Source: Bugula neritina
Taxonomy: Eukaryota; Bryozoa; Gymnolaemata; Cheilostomatida; Bugulidae
Length of the DNA stretch: 60,000 nt
NCBI GenBank assembly: GCA_964035545.1
Contig: OZ037773.1
Location: 4,697,251 to 4,757,250 of the forward strand
Direction: 5' to 3'
Below the pieces are notes generated by a model. That model was not told where the DNA came from, searched no databases, and saw only the letters and a list, made by a program, of their open reading frames with translations. The number at the start of each line of letters is the position of its first letter. The stretch's first letter is position 1. Below are positions 11,701 through 21,830 of this stretch, piece after piece. The position numbers were made by a program, and so were the translations under genes.

Positions 11701-13216
11701 TATATTGCTTTAGTGATATTCTAGTTTTTCAGAGTCATCTTCTCTCATATGATAAATTCACCTAATGTTATTTTACTTTAAAGTCTTTCTGATTCTCAGC
11801 TTAAAAACACGTCTAATCAGTCTAACTTGCTAACATTCCAGTTTAATGAACACTACTCTTATTATCATAGCATTTAGTTGTATAGAGTAATCATATAAAT
11901 GTTGTTTGTCAGAGATAGTTACAGTATATGTGTTGCTCTGTGCAGGTGGTGCAGGTAAATTCAGCATCTCTTTTTAAAAAGTTATGAAAGTTTTACACTT
12001 TGGTTATTCACTTGATTAAATCTCATATATTGCACATTCTATATATAACTATGCAACACAGATTATTGACAATAATGTAATGTTACTATTTTTCTAGATA
12101 GCCGATTTTAATTTCCTTTATAGGCTCTTTGGTGGAACTCTTTATGGCAAGTTTTTATTTTCTTTAAAAAAAAAGAATTAAGTTCCAAACCCCTTCTCTC
12201 TCATTTCTTCTACGTTGTTTCTTATAAGTTATAGAGAATTAGAGAATAATGATCTGGTACTGTTAGTGTACAAGCTTCAATGAGATTTAGTCAGTTGCTT
12301 TTAATAACTTTAGCACAGTTTTTCTAATTTTTATTAGAGTTGTCTTCTTTGGAGACATGAAGCCTGTCTCTCAACAATCATCTGGGGAAATAAAACCATT
12401 ATGGAAAGATAATTTTACAACTGATAATCTGGTTAACTTTTGGTGCAGCAAGTTTTTCTATTCTTTGAAAGAAGACAATTTATAAAATGAAGTTTGCGAC
12501 GACTTGGCATTTATTTATTAGTCATTGCAACATGAGGTTTTCTAATTATGCATGCCATGAAATTTTACGCATAAAACACCATTCCTATGTATACGTGTGT
12601 TTATAGGCAGCTAAAAGTTTGTTATGATTGCATCATGTAATATTTAGCAATACTTTATTTGGACATTTTTTCCTTCCTACAATGTAGAATAGCTTTTTAC
12701 TCTGTACAGAGCACTGTGTTTGTTGCGACATCACTTGAAAGCTATTGCAACAACACAAAAAAAAATTTCAAATAAATATGAAATAGTGTATTATGCTCAA
12801 AATCTAACAATCGTTAATTGAAAAAACATAAATATTGTAGTTTTTTGTTTATGTTGTTTCTTGGTTGTAGCTTTAGTACCAAACTATATTATTTGATGTG
12901 GGCTATGTTAGCCTAAATTCTTACAATGTTTACTTATAAGTTATTTTATCTTAATAATACCCTTTAACCTTGCATCACTAGTTTTACTAAGTCTAGCACT
13001 ACCTCTTCAAGTTATATGAAATACTATCCTGAAACAAACTGTTTAAGTTCTTCCAATTTTTCTAACCAGTTTTATGTTGTAGGTATGAAAGCCTTTACTA
13101 GAGGTATGTTCTGGTCTGCATTCCGCGCCTTCCCCAGTAACTCGGTGACGCTCTTTGGTTATGCTGAGATGATGCGGTGGTGTGATCGGTTTAATCAAAG
13201 GACGTACAACTCCTAA
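6052..13216 (+). CDS. Mitochondrial SLC25-family carrier, SLC25A20/29/45/47/48-like, 310 aa
   Basis: Eight exons: 6052-6163, 7126-7190, 7738-7800, 8550-8651, 9536-9659, 10004-10158, 11151-11328, 13083-13216 (933 nt, 310 codons plus stop). All introns are GT-AG with consistent phase. The protein shows the threefold carrier repeat: PFDTIKTM at residues 47-54, PTELVKIRLQ at 143-152, PFDVVKSRIQ at 238-247, each with its glycine-rich second-helix motif (RGLFKGLTYP at 81-90, GMKAFTRGMFWS at 267-278). Length is normal for the family, which exchanges metabolites across the inner mitochondrial membrane. The GHPFDTIK and CPTELVKIR signatures resemble the carnitine/basic amino acid clade (SLC25A20/29/45/47/48); I cannot resolve the substrate. 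Odd: the first signature has Met54 where the basic residue of Px[DE]xx[KR]x[KR] belongs. The ATG at 6052 begins the only long open frame upstream of the first repeat. Confidence 0.92.
6188..6490. repeat. Long imperfect foldback element with nested terminal repeats
   Basis: The ends AAGCAGCTCTGAGTTGGGGG and (inverted) AAGCAGCCCTAAGTTGAGGG pair, and the similarity continues inward for about 100 bp, including GTTTGAAGTT and AGTAATGGAGAAATTGAGA against AGTAGTGGAGAAACTGAGA. The element lies in intron 1 of the SLC25 gene. The outer arm is shared with the element at 3069; the inner arm is shared with repeats at 8147 and 34683. Confidence 0.75.
8147..8272 (-). repeat. Dispersed repeat copy (GTGCAGTAATGGAGAAATTG family)
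   Basis: The reverse complement, AGGTAGGTGCAGCAATGG then AAAAGC..GAGTTCTAGAT..AGCAAATAAAGTTACGTTCT..GCCCCAAACCAAG, matches in order the repeat at 34683-34860 and the core of the element at 6188-6490. A short open frame across it is shared with the 34683 copy only because the repeat is shared. Confidence 0.65.
8435..8550 (+). repeat. 58-bp tandem duplication ending at an exon acceptor
   Basis: Two nearly identical 58-bp units, 8435-8492 and 8493-8550 (GAGGACAG..GGGGATAGGTGAGG..TATATTGTAGA). The second unit ends one base into exon 4 of the SLC25 gene, so the acceptor TTGTAG|A is present twice, at 8491 (decoy) and 8549 (used). The downstream site gives the correct frame. Confidence 0.85.
8660..9002. 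repeat. (AGT)n-type trinucleotide array
   Basis: About 340 bp of AGT with GGT, AGC and AGG variants in intron 4 of the SLC25 gene, directly downstream of exon 4. It creates spurious long frames of poly-Val, poly-Leu and poly-Tyr on both strands. Confidence 0.92.
10331..10413. repeat. 83-bp foldback with arms matching GGCACACTTC/GAAGTGTGTC
   Basis: Left arm AATTTTAAAGAACCCGGCAC followed by ACTTC pairs with the right arm GAAGTGTGTCGGGGATTCTTTAAATT over about 24 bases with few mismatches. It lies in intron 6 of the SLC25 gene and looks like a small MITE or hairpin; no autonomous relative is visible. Confidence 0.6.
10493..11095. repeat. 16-bp minisatellite (TATTACTACTCCACTG)n
   Basis: Roughly 600 bp of a 16-bp unit TATTACTACTCCACTG with C/T and A/G variants (TATCACTAC, CTCTACTG, CTTCACTG). 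It ends about 55 bp before exon 7 of the SLC25 gene. Because 16 is not a multiple of three, it generates open frames with a 16-residue period on the plus strand; these are not genes. Confidence 0.92.
11369..11572 (+). mobile_element. tRNA-derived SINE copy (family A)
   Basis: The head has a degenerate box A (GGGGTTAGAGTGTTTGCC) and box B (GGGTTTAAGCCCC), followed by the family body GAAGAGCATCCAGTCATAAT, TGTGCCTCAT, CCTTAGCCCGATT, CATCAGGGGTTTTTCACAGG and GATAGCGACTATAA. It is inserted in intron 7 of the SLC25 gene in the sense direction. Confidence 0.8.
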
Positions 13217-13782
13217 CTCTGTACTCAAATTACTGTATAAATATACTCCATTGTGTACATTGGGCATCAGTTCAAGATTGTGGTATTAGCAATAGCAATA
13301 GTAGTTCAGGTAACTAAGGTTGATAGTTTTAGGGATGACTTAACAGTTTTTTATCCTAGTATTTACAATACTTGGTAAAAATTAAAAATATGTTTTGAGA
13401 ACAATTAGGCTCTTTTAAGCATATAGTTTGTTATAAGTATTTTCAGTATTATATATAAAAGTTTTGATGTGTTTATTTTACTTAACTTTTTCGCTAGCCA
13501 TTTTATTAGCAACTTTTTTCACTAGTTAGATGTTCTAGTATTTCTGGCGGCCCAGTATTTTTTTGAGATTTTCAAGTCACTAACAATTTATTCAACTACT
13601 TTTCGAATACTTATATTGTACTTATACCAATAAGTTATATTATACAGTATTACTATGACAGTAGCTCACTTTAGCTTTCTTACATTTCGGTTATGTAATG
13701 TATATTTTCATACAAACAGTACTTATCAAACTGCTCAAACATTTACTTCAGAAATTGTAATATTTGCTTTCAGTTCTTTATC

Positions 13783-13788
13783 AATAAA
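13783..13788 (+). terminator. Candidate polyadenylation signal of SLC25 gene
   Basis: A canonical AATAAA lies 567 bp after the stop codon at 13216, in otherwise AT-rich 3'UTR-like sequence. Position is plausible, but chance occurrence is common in DNA this AT-rich. Confidence 0.35.
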
Positions 13789-14116
13789 GTTAGAAGTTGC
13801 AAAAATGTAAACTGAAATTCTAACTGCTAAATAGCATTAAGCCTATTAGATCACAGCCTCCGAAACCTTGTGTAATCCTAGATTTAAGGAGGTAGTAAAG
13901 ACACTGGTGGTACGGGCTTTGGCAATCATAACAGTAGCTGTTTGGATAACAATAATAACAATCAAATATGTAAACCGGTTGATTATTTAAGTTATGTGAG
14001 CATTTATAATAAATATCAATCAAAAATAAACATTCCTTATTCATGCAGATAACATTTTTTAAACATAATATATTAATAGTCTTGTACTATGCTTGATGAG
14101 CTAACTGGACCACATC

Positions 14117-14308
14117 ATGAAGCTCAGCAACATAATATGTTCTGTAGTATTGATTTTGATTATCTTACAAACTCCCCACCTTTTTCATACTATACAAACA
14201 AGTTTTGCTGGTCCACAATGGAGCCGTTTGTTTGAGGAGGGTCCTTTTCTTAGTAGACTCTTACCTCATGAAATCAATGACCTCTTTGTCATGTTACGTA
14301 TATATTAG
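14117..14308 (+). CDS. Possible small secreted peptide or first exon, 63 aa
   Basis: An ATG-initiated frame whose first 26 residues look like a signal peptide: MKLSN, then the hydrophobic core IICSVVLILIILQ, then HTIQTSFAG. The remainder (PQWSRLFEEGPFLSRLL, then PHEINDLFV) has no cysteines and no clear dibasic site. The frame ends at a TAG in 14306-14308, but a GTATAT donor-like site lies just before it, so it could be a first coding exon. I recognise no family. In AT-rich DNA a hydrophobic 63-codon frame can arise by chance, so this is a weak call. Confidence 0.25.
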   Translation: MKLSNIICSVVLILIILQTPHLFHTIQTSFAGPQWSRLFEEGPFLSRLLPHEINDLFVMLRIY

Positions 14309-16074
14309 TTAATTATTATGTTTGCATTATCACTAGGCTATTATGATTCCATTCATGTCATGAACAATGCAGCTGTAAGAATAAAATAATTGAACAATGA
14401 CATTAGCTTTCCATATCATATTTCTTTCAGCATACAACTAAGACAACTGTAAGTACCCTACTAAGCAACCCCCCTCACCCCCCACCCTTAATCTTGACCT
14501 ATGATCAGACATGTGAATCAGGTACATCAAAAATTGTATTGTGCGATACAATGTAGCACTTTCATCACTTACTTTTGCGTTGCTTGCTGCAAATTATTTA
14601 TCTTACATTCACAACAAAACAAATTTAGAGCATACCCAGTTAAACCTCTGACAAATCTATTTATCTCAACTACATAAGCACTGGACAATCTCACACACCT
14701 CACACTTATCCGACTCAAAACATGTTAGACTCTAACCTACTGCAATGACTACCAAGTTCATTTTTCACAATGATCACTTTTTATATAACAATTACCATCA
14801 TGCAGTCTTTTATTTATTCTACTTTTGAATAAAGCAAAGTGTAGTTGTTACAGTTATTAGTTTAATTTTGGTATCTATAACCCTCCTGAGTGCTAAAAAT
14901 TATCTTCAGTAGTCTACACATTACTGGGGGGAAGGGTTTGTACCCTAAACCTTAGAAAAAGTAGGAACCAAGTATAATTTCTAACCAATTATAGGCAAAG
15001 CTCAGCAAATTATAAATGTAGTTACTGGCTAATACAGTTGTCTGCATTAACTAAACCTAATCTTACCAATACATAACCAGATATTGCATTTATAACATCT
15101 TCTGGTGTTTTACTATACATTGTAAACTGCTAAGTTCCTGTTGCACAACGATTTATGGTGCTAAAGTGCTATGATAATCTATTTTTAAACTCAACAAGAA
15201 TCAAAGCACTTGACATGTAATACTGGTATTAGTTATGCTTCAATTACTGTATTTACACAATCTTTAATAAGATAGGAAAGAATTTTCTTGCTGTTTACAT
15301 TGTCTATCACTAATCAAAATGAAGTTTTTATTTTAAAAAAGCAACATAATTTTCAGAAAGAAAAACAAAACTTATTTTCTCAAGTCTTGCCATGCATATT
15401 TTAATTAAATATATGAACACTATGACTTAGATTGGGGGTTAAGTTAACCACCTTCAATGTGTGAGTTTATTAAAGCAATTGCCTGTATATGACATTGGCA
15501 TTTCCGTGTTTTACATTAGTATGCATGTATACATCATTACAAGTTTAGTACATGCCGGCACTGCAAGCATGTGCTAAGTTGTGCCTCTTTCATTTTCATG
15601 ATAAATTATCACATTAGAGTAATCAGTCAATTAAATTTTAAATTTTTCTCTTTGTGTCCAAAATAAGCTAATTATAGGATATTTTGCATATGTTTTGAAA
15701 CATCATTAGATTATAGACATTATGTATATGTACAGCATCTATGTCTAGCAAACCACACTCTCACTCATATCATGAATCACTCATCAATTTTTAATGACAA
15801 TGGTTAATGACCTTGCATGTTGGTTGTAGATGGTAGAGTAGTGGACATTGTTATATAATGAGAAGATATTACACAACTTATACAATGAACACTTGTACTA
15901 ACATCTCAATCTTGTAATTTTTCAATTTTAATTTAAAAAGCTGTTAACTATACTCACAGGTACATTCATGTAACATATTGTGTCATTATTTCATCATTTT
16001 ATAAGTATACTTTATATTTTATTGTAAAAATCAATTGTCTTCACATTGCGTAGTCGAGCAGTTATTCAAGGATA

Positions 16075-16360
16075 TACTGTAGCATAATTGCGCTCTGCGC
16101 GCAGGTCGTATTATTTGCTAGGCTCTAGTGTCCGGGTTGGTTGAGTAGTAGCCTCGTTAATTTTCTATTTTTCATGCCAGCTCATTGGAGTCATCACACA
16201 TGCATGCAGCAGCTAATGAAGCAACACCATTTCACCCTGTATGCTGGTTGTTACTGAATCGCTAGCAATACTAACTGTTATTTAGATTTACTAGTACACA
16301 ATATTATTAGTATTTATCTGCAAACAAAGCAAACTGCTCTATGCTTCATGACAAAGGTAA
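16075..16360 (+). promoter_or_regulatory. Possible upstream promoter/non-coding first exon of the GPCR gene
   Basis: A rare GC- and CpG-containing patch (TTGCGCTCTGCGCGCAGGTC at about 16088-16107) in a very AT-rich intergene is followed by sequence that ends in a strong donor consensus, AAAG|GTAAGT, at about 16355. This could be a transcription start with a 5'UTR exon spliced 5.5 kb downstream to the GPCR. It is inference only; there is no coding content. Confidence 0.2.
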
Positions 16361-19300
16361 GTTCAGTCAATTAGTCCATCTGCTGTCAGCTACATCTGCG
16401 GCAAACTTGCTGTCATGATTTAAAACTGTGCCAGGAAATTACAGCTTCAAATGTCTTAAAAAGTTTTACTTTAGTCTAGTCTCATCTAGTGTAATGTTTA
16501 TGATCTTCTAACAAAGAGTAAGAACTGAACATACATATGTTAGCTTTAGGCAATACACTTACAGCCTTCTATTTTAATGTTGCTTCAGAAAAACTATTTG
16601 TGTAACTTGTCATTGTGTTATTGTAAAAACTGTAGGCCATATTACCTAATAAATGAGTAAAATATGGTAAATTTTATATCTAGGCTGTAGGCTAATAAGA
16701 GACAAACAATATATGTTAATATACATGTGCCTTTTGCAATGCAGTTTTAAAATTAATATTATTTGGTTGATACAATTGCATTATACTTATACGGTGAACA
16801 TAGCTTTAGCATGCTACATCTGAAGTTTAAGCTATTCGGTCAAATCTTGTTTGGAGATTTGTGATCAAAGTTCCATAAATTAATTCTAAACTTTTCTCAC
16901 TTCCTGTCAACACAGACATTTTTCTATATATATACAGTTAATGTTATATTCCCAAAGGAAATGCTGACTGATCAAACTTAAACCTATTTGTTTTCTGTAC
17001 GAATATAGTACTCATAAAACAACTTCTTTCACTTACTGATTATCAGATACCAAACTCTGTAATAATAATATTTCTTTTGGCATTCCCTTGTGCATTTATT
17101 GAACCATGTTAGAACATGTACATAGGTAGATAGATGTCTATAGATAGCACCAGTTAGCTTTGAGATGCTTCTGTTATTTCAAAACATTTCAAGTTCATTA
17201 GAGTTCACAGCAGAGGTCAAGAGACATGAAGTTGTGTTCAGTTCCCTCAGTCAGTTTTATGGCCTTCAAATGCATTACATAGTTATATGAGTCTAACCTT
17301 CACCAGGCATAATATGTTTTCATTACCGCTTTATTTTCCTGTTTCTCCATTCAAGAGATCAGGCTGTTGAAATTTTAGAGCAAAAATAGAGCAAAGCCAT
17401 AACACAGTTATATATTTTTCAAAAGACATTAAATTCTGAATCGCCAATATTTATAGGTATACATTTTATTTGTTGACTACTAATATACCAAGTAAGCCCA
17501 TAACAATGATTTTGCAAGCATATCTTACTAAGGTATGTAGTTTCATCTTTAAAAACACAGCTGCACATGTAAACTAAAATATTCTTCAAAGGAGATTTTG
17601 GTAGCTGTTATCAAAAGTAGGCAGTAATGCAGTATTCAGTATAGCTCTACCTGTGCATTCTTTGTCACTATTTTCTCTCTCTAGGAGTAAAAACTTTCAA
17701 TAGCCTATATACGCTCTATTGAAGCTCACAATAAGGGTAATCAATTAACTGTTTAATACAAAATCAATCAGCTTTTTTATCGACCATCATTATAGACAAA
17801 AGGAAAGAAACAACAACATCTAAGTTAATTATTCAACAAGCACTGCGTGGAGACTACAGCTTATAGTTCAGTCCAATCATTTCGAAAAACAACCGTGTAA
17901 TTAGTTTGCTGTGAAATTAATTTACATATTCTGTTATCTCACTTTTCGCAATATGTCAAACTAATATTTGAAACTACCTTGTAACATTATATGAAGGAAG
18001 AACAGTTGTCTGACAGTTGGTATAACAGCTCCATCACTCATCATAGACAACTGCATATCCTATAGCTTATGAAATGGCAGACGCAACCTTTTGGAAAAGT
18101 TTGTCTGAATCAGATTGAGGGTGAATGCTAAACTATAGCCAAAGTTTAATGAAAATGCTATCAATCAAGTTGATAACCTTATGCATTTATATAGTAGGTT
18201 TTACACTTTTTAGGTCTTGTAGGCAACTGGCAATTACAGCTGCAACTCTTTCAATCTTTTAAGTTCATGGTTCACAATGCTCTAGCTAGTTATTCTAAAG
18301 AAGAAGAAAATGGTGTAACCTTTGTGATTCTAACCAAAAACCCACCAATCTAAAATCAATTTGATAACAATGCACATTAGTGTAGTATATTTTTACACTT
18401 TCTATTTGGTCTTGAAGGCTACAAATCAAGTTAAAATCACACTGCAACTCATTCTCCCTTTTGAGTTTCTGGTGTAAAGACAACCCTCTATAGCTAGTTT
18501 CTACAAAGGATCAAAAATGGTATAGCCTTCAACCAGCGTGGTGTGGTGACATCAATAACAGTGTTGTAATGTTATATGTGGCATTTGCAAATAATTTGGA
18601 CTTGGATACTTATAAATAAACATAAATAGGGATAAACATGCGGGCAGGTCATAGTATAAATGCTGTAATAGAATCAATGAAGTTAATATATTGGAGTTGA
18701 TATTGAGTTCAAGTGATACATAGCTAATGCATTCAACCCTATCACATCTGTTTATTCTAAATGCTTTATAAATACAAATGGTGGCTGGGCAAAAATCTAT
18801 AATAGCAGCATTAAAATCCATCTTTTGTTTATCTAATAGTTCACTGTTGCACAAAGAAGTCCCTTTATTGTGTAAAATGAAAATGCTTTACAGTTTTTAT
18901 GTCGAAATATTGTATATTGGTAATATTATGCTAATATCTAGCTGCTAATGTTAGAATTTTGCTGCATGTTGAGTTTTTATTTTTATTTTCTGCGCTTTCA
19001 TAGATATATCAATCTGCAAGGCTAAAACCTTTAGATTTTCTAATGTTTTATTTTGATCTGGATTTACATGATGCTAGCTATGTATTGCAAGTTGCTAGGA
19101 AATGCTATGGGCTATCAGTTCCAGTTAATTGCTTGAACATTAGGTATGTCAGCTAGAAAACTGTCAAATAAAGAACAGTCAACATTATTGCATAATTCAA
19201 TACCATTAGTACATATTCAAAGTAGAAGTTTACAGTTATGCAAAACAGTTGGTTTGAGGACTTTTTTGGCAAAAGTGATAGAAATAAAAAACATGTAAAA

Positions 19301-20673
19301 AATAACAGGTTTCATTTGAAATTTGTAAAAAATGTTGAATATAATGTTGTATATTAAGTGCAATGTTGATACTTTGAAATTGATGACAGCGAATTTATAC
19401 AAGGCACCTACCTGTCAAGCACCTAACATTGCTGGCTGCCACATGGCATATAATTTAACAAGTACTTTCCAAGTTTAAATTGATTCGAGGTATTTTATAT
19501 GCATAGATACATAGCACATACTCTTGAATCGGGTGGGGGGGGGGGGGGTAGAAATCCTGCCCAACCTATAGTTGGAATAGCTAAATGTTCAGGTTCGTGG
19601 AATAAAGACTGCCTGACTGTATTATTACACTTGTTAACCCAAAACATACATAGGAATGTAAGCTTGAAATATTGTTTATAAATGTTGTCACATTGAAGTT
19701 ATATTTATACTCAGCATAAAGTGATTACACTATAAACTGTTTTTCAGCTTTAACTGTGGCATAGCCAACACTGGAGGTATCTAACGAACCACCTTTTTAG
19801 TAATCTAGTGTTATAGTTATCAGTAATATGCTATGGTAACCTATTGGGTATAAAGTGATACAGTTAACGCAGCAATATGCTATGGTAACTCATGAGGTAT
19901 AACTAATATTTCTGACAGCTGAGGTACCCTGCAAGCACCTTACTTCCCTATTCACTTTGATCATACATCAGTTGTTGCCATGTTTATTTTTACACCTGAT
20001 TGCACCTTATTTTTTCCTCTATTTAGATCGCATGCCTCAATAAAAGTAGTAGCTACTAGATTTTCAGTATCGCATAATAATTATGTATAAGTATATGTAA
20101 TATATTATATACTTACTTATAATATACAAATACCTAGTAAACATGAATATATATTATATATATTATAGTATGTGTAAATGTGATATGTAGATATTATATG
20201 TGTGCATATGTTATGTATATATATTATATATATATGCATGTTATATGAATAAATATAATCTATATAAGTAAAATATTATGTATAGAAGTTTCATATTTTA
20301 CAATTTTAGTTACTCAAGAGGACTGAAGAGATCCTGAGGAAGGACTCAGACGTTCAACTTTAACCTGAAGGTAGTTCCTCTCTGCTTTTTATCTGGTGTG
20401 TTTTAAGGTCTTCTGCAGCACAGAGATGAACTTGTGGAAAAAATTGTGCTGTTTTGTGATTTGGGATTCGTTTTCATTACTAAAACTGAACTTGGTATAG
20501 AAAGTAAAGCCTTCTAAAATCTTCCACGTTGCATAATGCCAACCGTAATAGATGTTTTACTCAACTGCTTGCTGGGTGTAAATCCATTGATTGACTGATC
20601 GCTTAGTTAGTGTAAATGCTATTGGTAGGCTGGTTGCTTAGGTAGTGTAAAAGTAGTAAAGTTGAAAAACTCA

Positions 20674-20880
20674 CAAAAGTTTATAGTCGCTATCCCTTCG
20701 AAAAACCCCTGATGAAGGGGTTTTTTGTTAAATCGGGCTAAGGACTTATTCAGATGGAGCTCAGGAGCAATTATGACTAGATGCTCTTCTTATAACATCA
20801 CCAATGGCCTTTGTTGGGTTCGAACCGATGGCTTCCTGCTTCCTAGGCAAGGGCTCTAACCCCTAGACAGTAGGCAGTAT
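20674..20880 (-). mobile_element. tRNA-derived SINE copy (family A), reverse orientation
   Basis: The reverse complement begins with CTAGGGGTTAGAGCCCTTGC (box A region), then box B GGTTCGAACCC, AAGAGCATCTAGTCATAATT, GCTCCTGAGCTCC, CCTTAGCCCGATTTAAC, CATCAGGGG, GATAGCGACTATAAAC and TTTTGTGAG. The tail matches the copies at 11369, 42070 and 58268. It lies in intergenic DNA about 950 bp upstream of the GPCR start codon. Confidence 0.85.
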
Positions 20881-21830
20881 ATTTCTCACTGCTTGCATTG
20901 TCAGATTCTCTTATTATTAAAATTTATGCCAATGTTACTCAACCACCTCCACACAAGAGTGAGAATATAACCACTTCCTTTCAGCTACTTTAAAGCTGAC
21001 TCTACTTAGTCAGAAGTGTGCGAATTCATGCACTGGTTTCTACCATCACAGCCGGAAGTGAGGTTTATTGAATAGGAAGCCATTTATATATGCTTAATGG
21101 CTATTATAAGAGGTGTGAATTTATAGTGTCAACATAATTAGAAATCTGGTTTGTGAATCCATTGTTTATACCCTTGTGAACAATTTTATACACCAGTAGG
21201 GCACACCTTCATATAAACATAGAGCAGCAATTATTGAACTTAAATAAATATTTAGCTAACCTATATGCAGTTACTAATTTTGACCACAAAATCTTCCAGA
21301 CAATTGGATTACGTAACCAGATTTGTTGAGATTATTTAAGTACAGGCCCACATGCTATCTGTGTTTAGTAAAGTATTGACACCAGCATCTGCTAGTTGTA
21401 ATACTGACACTAAATATCATTACTATAAATGTTAATGAAAACGAAGAGAAGTTTGAATAGTTGTTTTCATCCATTACTGACTTTTATTGCCTGTTTATCA
21501 CAAAAAGATATGAAATTTTGCACACATCTGTACAACACTCCTATCTTATCTAAATGTAATTATTAGTTTACACTGTAGCATCGTGGTGTATCAAACTAGA
21601 AAGAGTCCATGATGGATTGTGTATATAGTCTTAGTGCATACATGCATGTAAATATTACAGATATCACTATTTATCTAGTATGTTTTAGAAAAAGAAGATT
21701 GCATACAGATGTATTTCCAATGTACTGATGAACTCTTTGGAATCTCTTAGAAATAGCCTCTGATCACAAGTATTTATAACCCGCAGTATTGCTAAGACTA
21801 CCTAAAATAGTGTACACCAGCACACAGGCC

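Larger units (their letters stand above)
13217..21830. other. Intergenic region between SLC25 and GPCR genes
   Basis: The SLC25 3'UTR begins here, with a candidate AATAAA at 13783-13788. The rest is AT-rich single-copy-looking sequence plus a G14 run at 19535-19548, degenerate TATA-rich sequence at 20090-20290 and a SINE at 20674-20880. A diverged duplication lies at about 18100-18540 (TCAATTTGATAAC and TTTTACACTTT blocks recur about 180 bp apart). 14117-14308 is a small signal-peptide-like frame, and 16075-16360 may be an upstream promoter or exon; both are listed separately. No other credible exon was found. Confidence 0.5.

Noticed and set aside
18552-18854. 100-aa minus-strand frame
   Set aside because: No recognisable motif, no signal peptide, AT-driven composition and no splice context.
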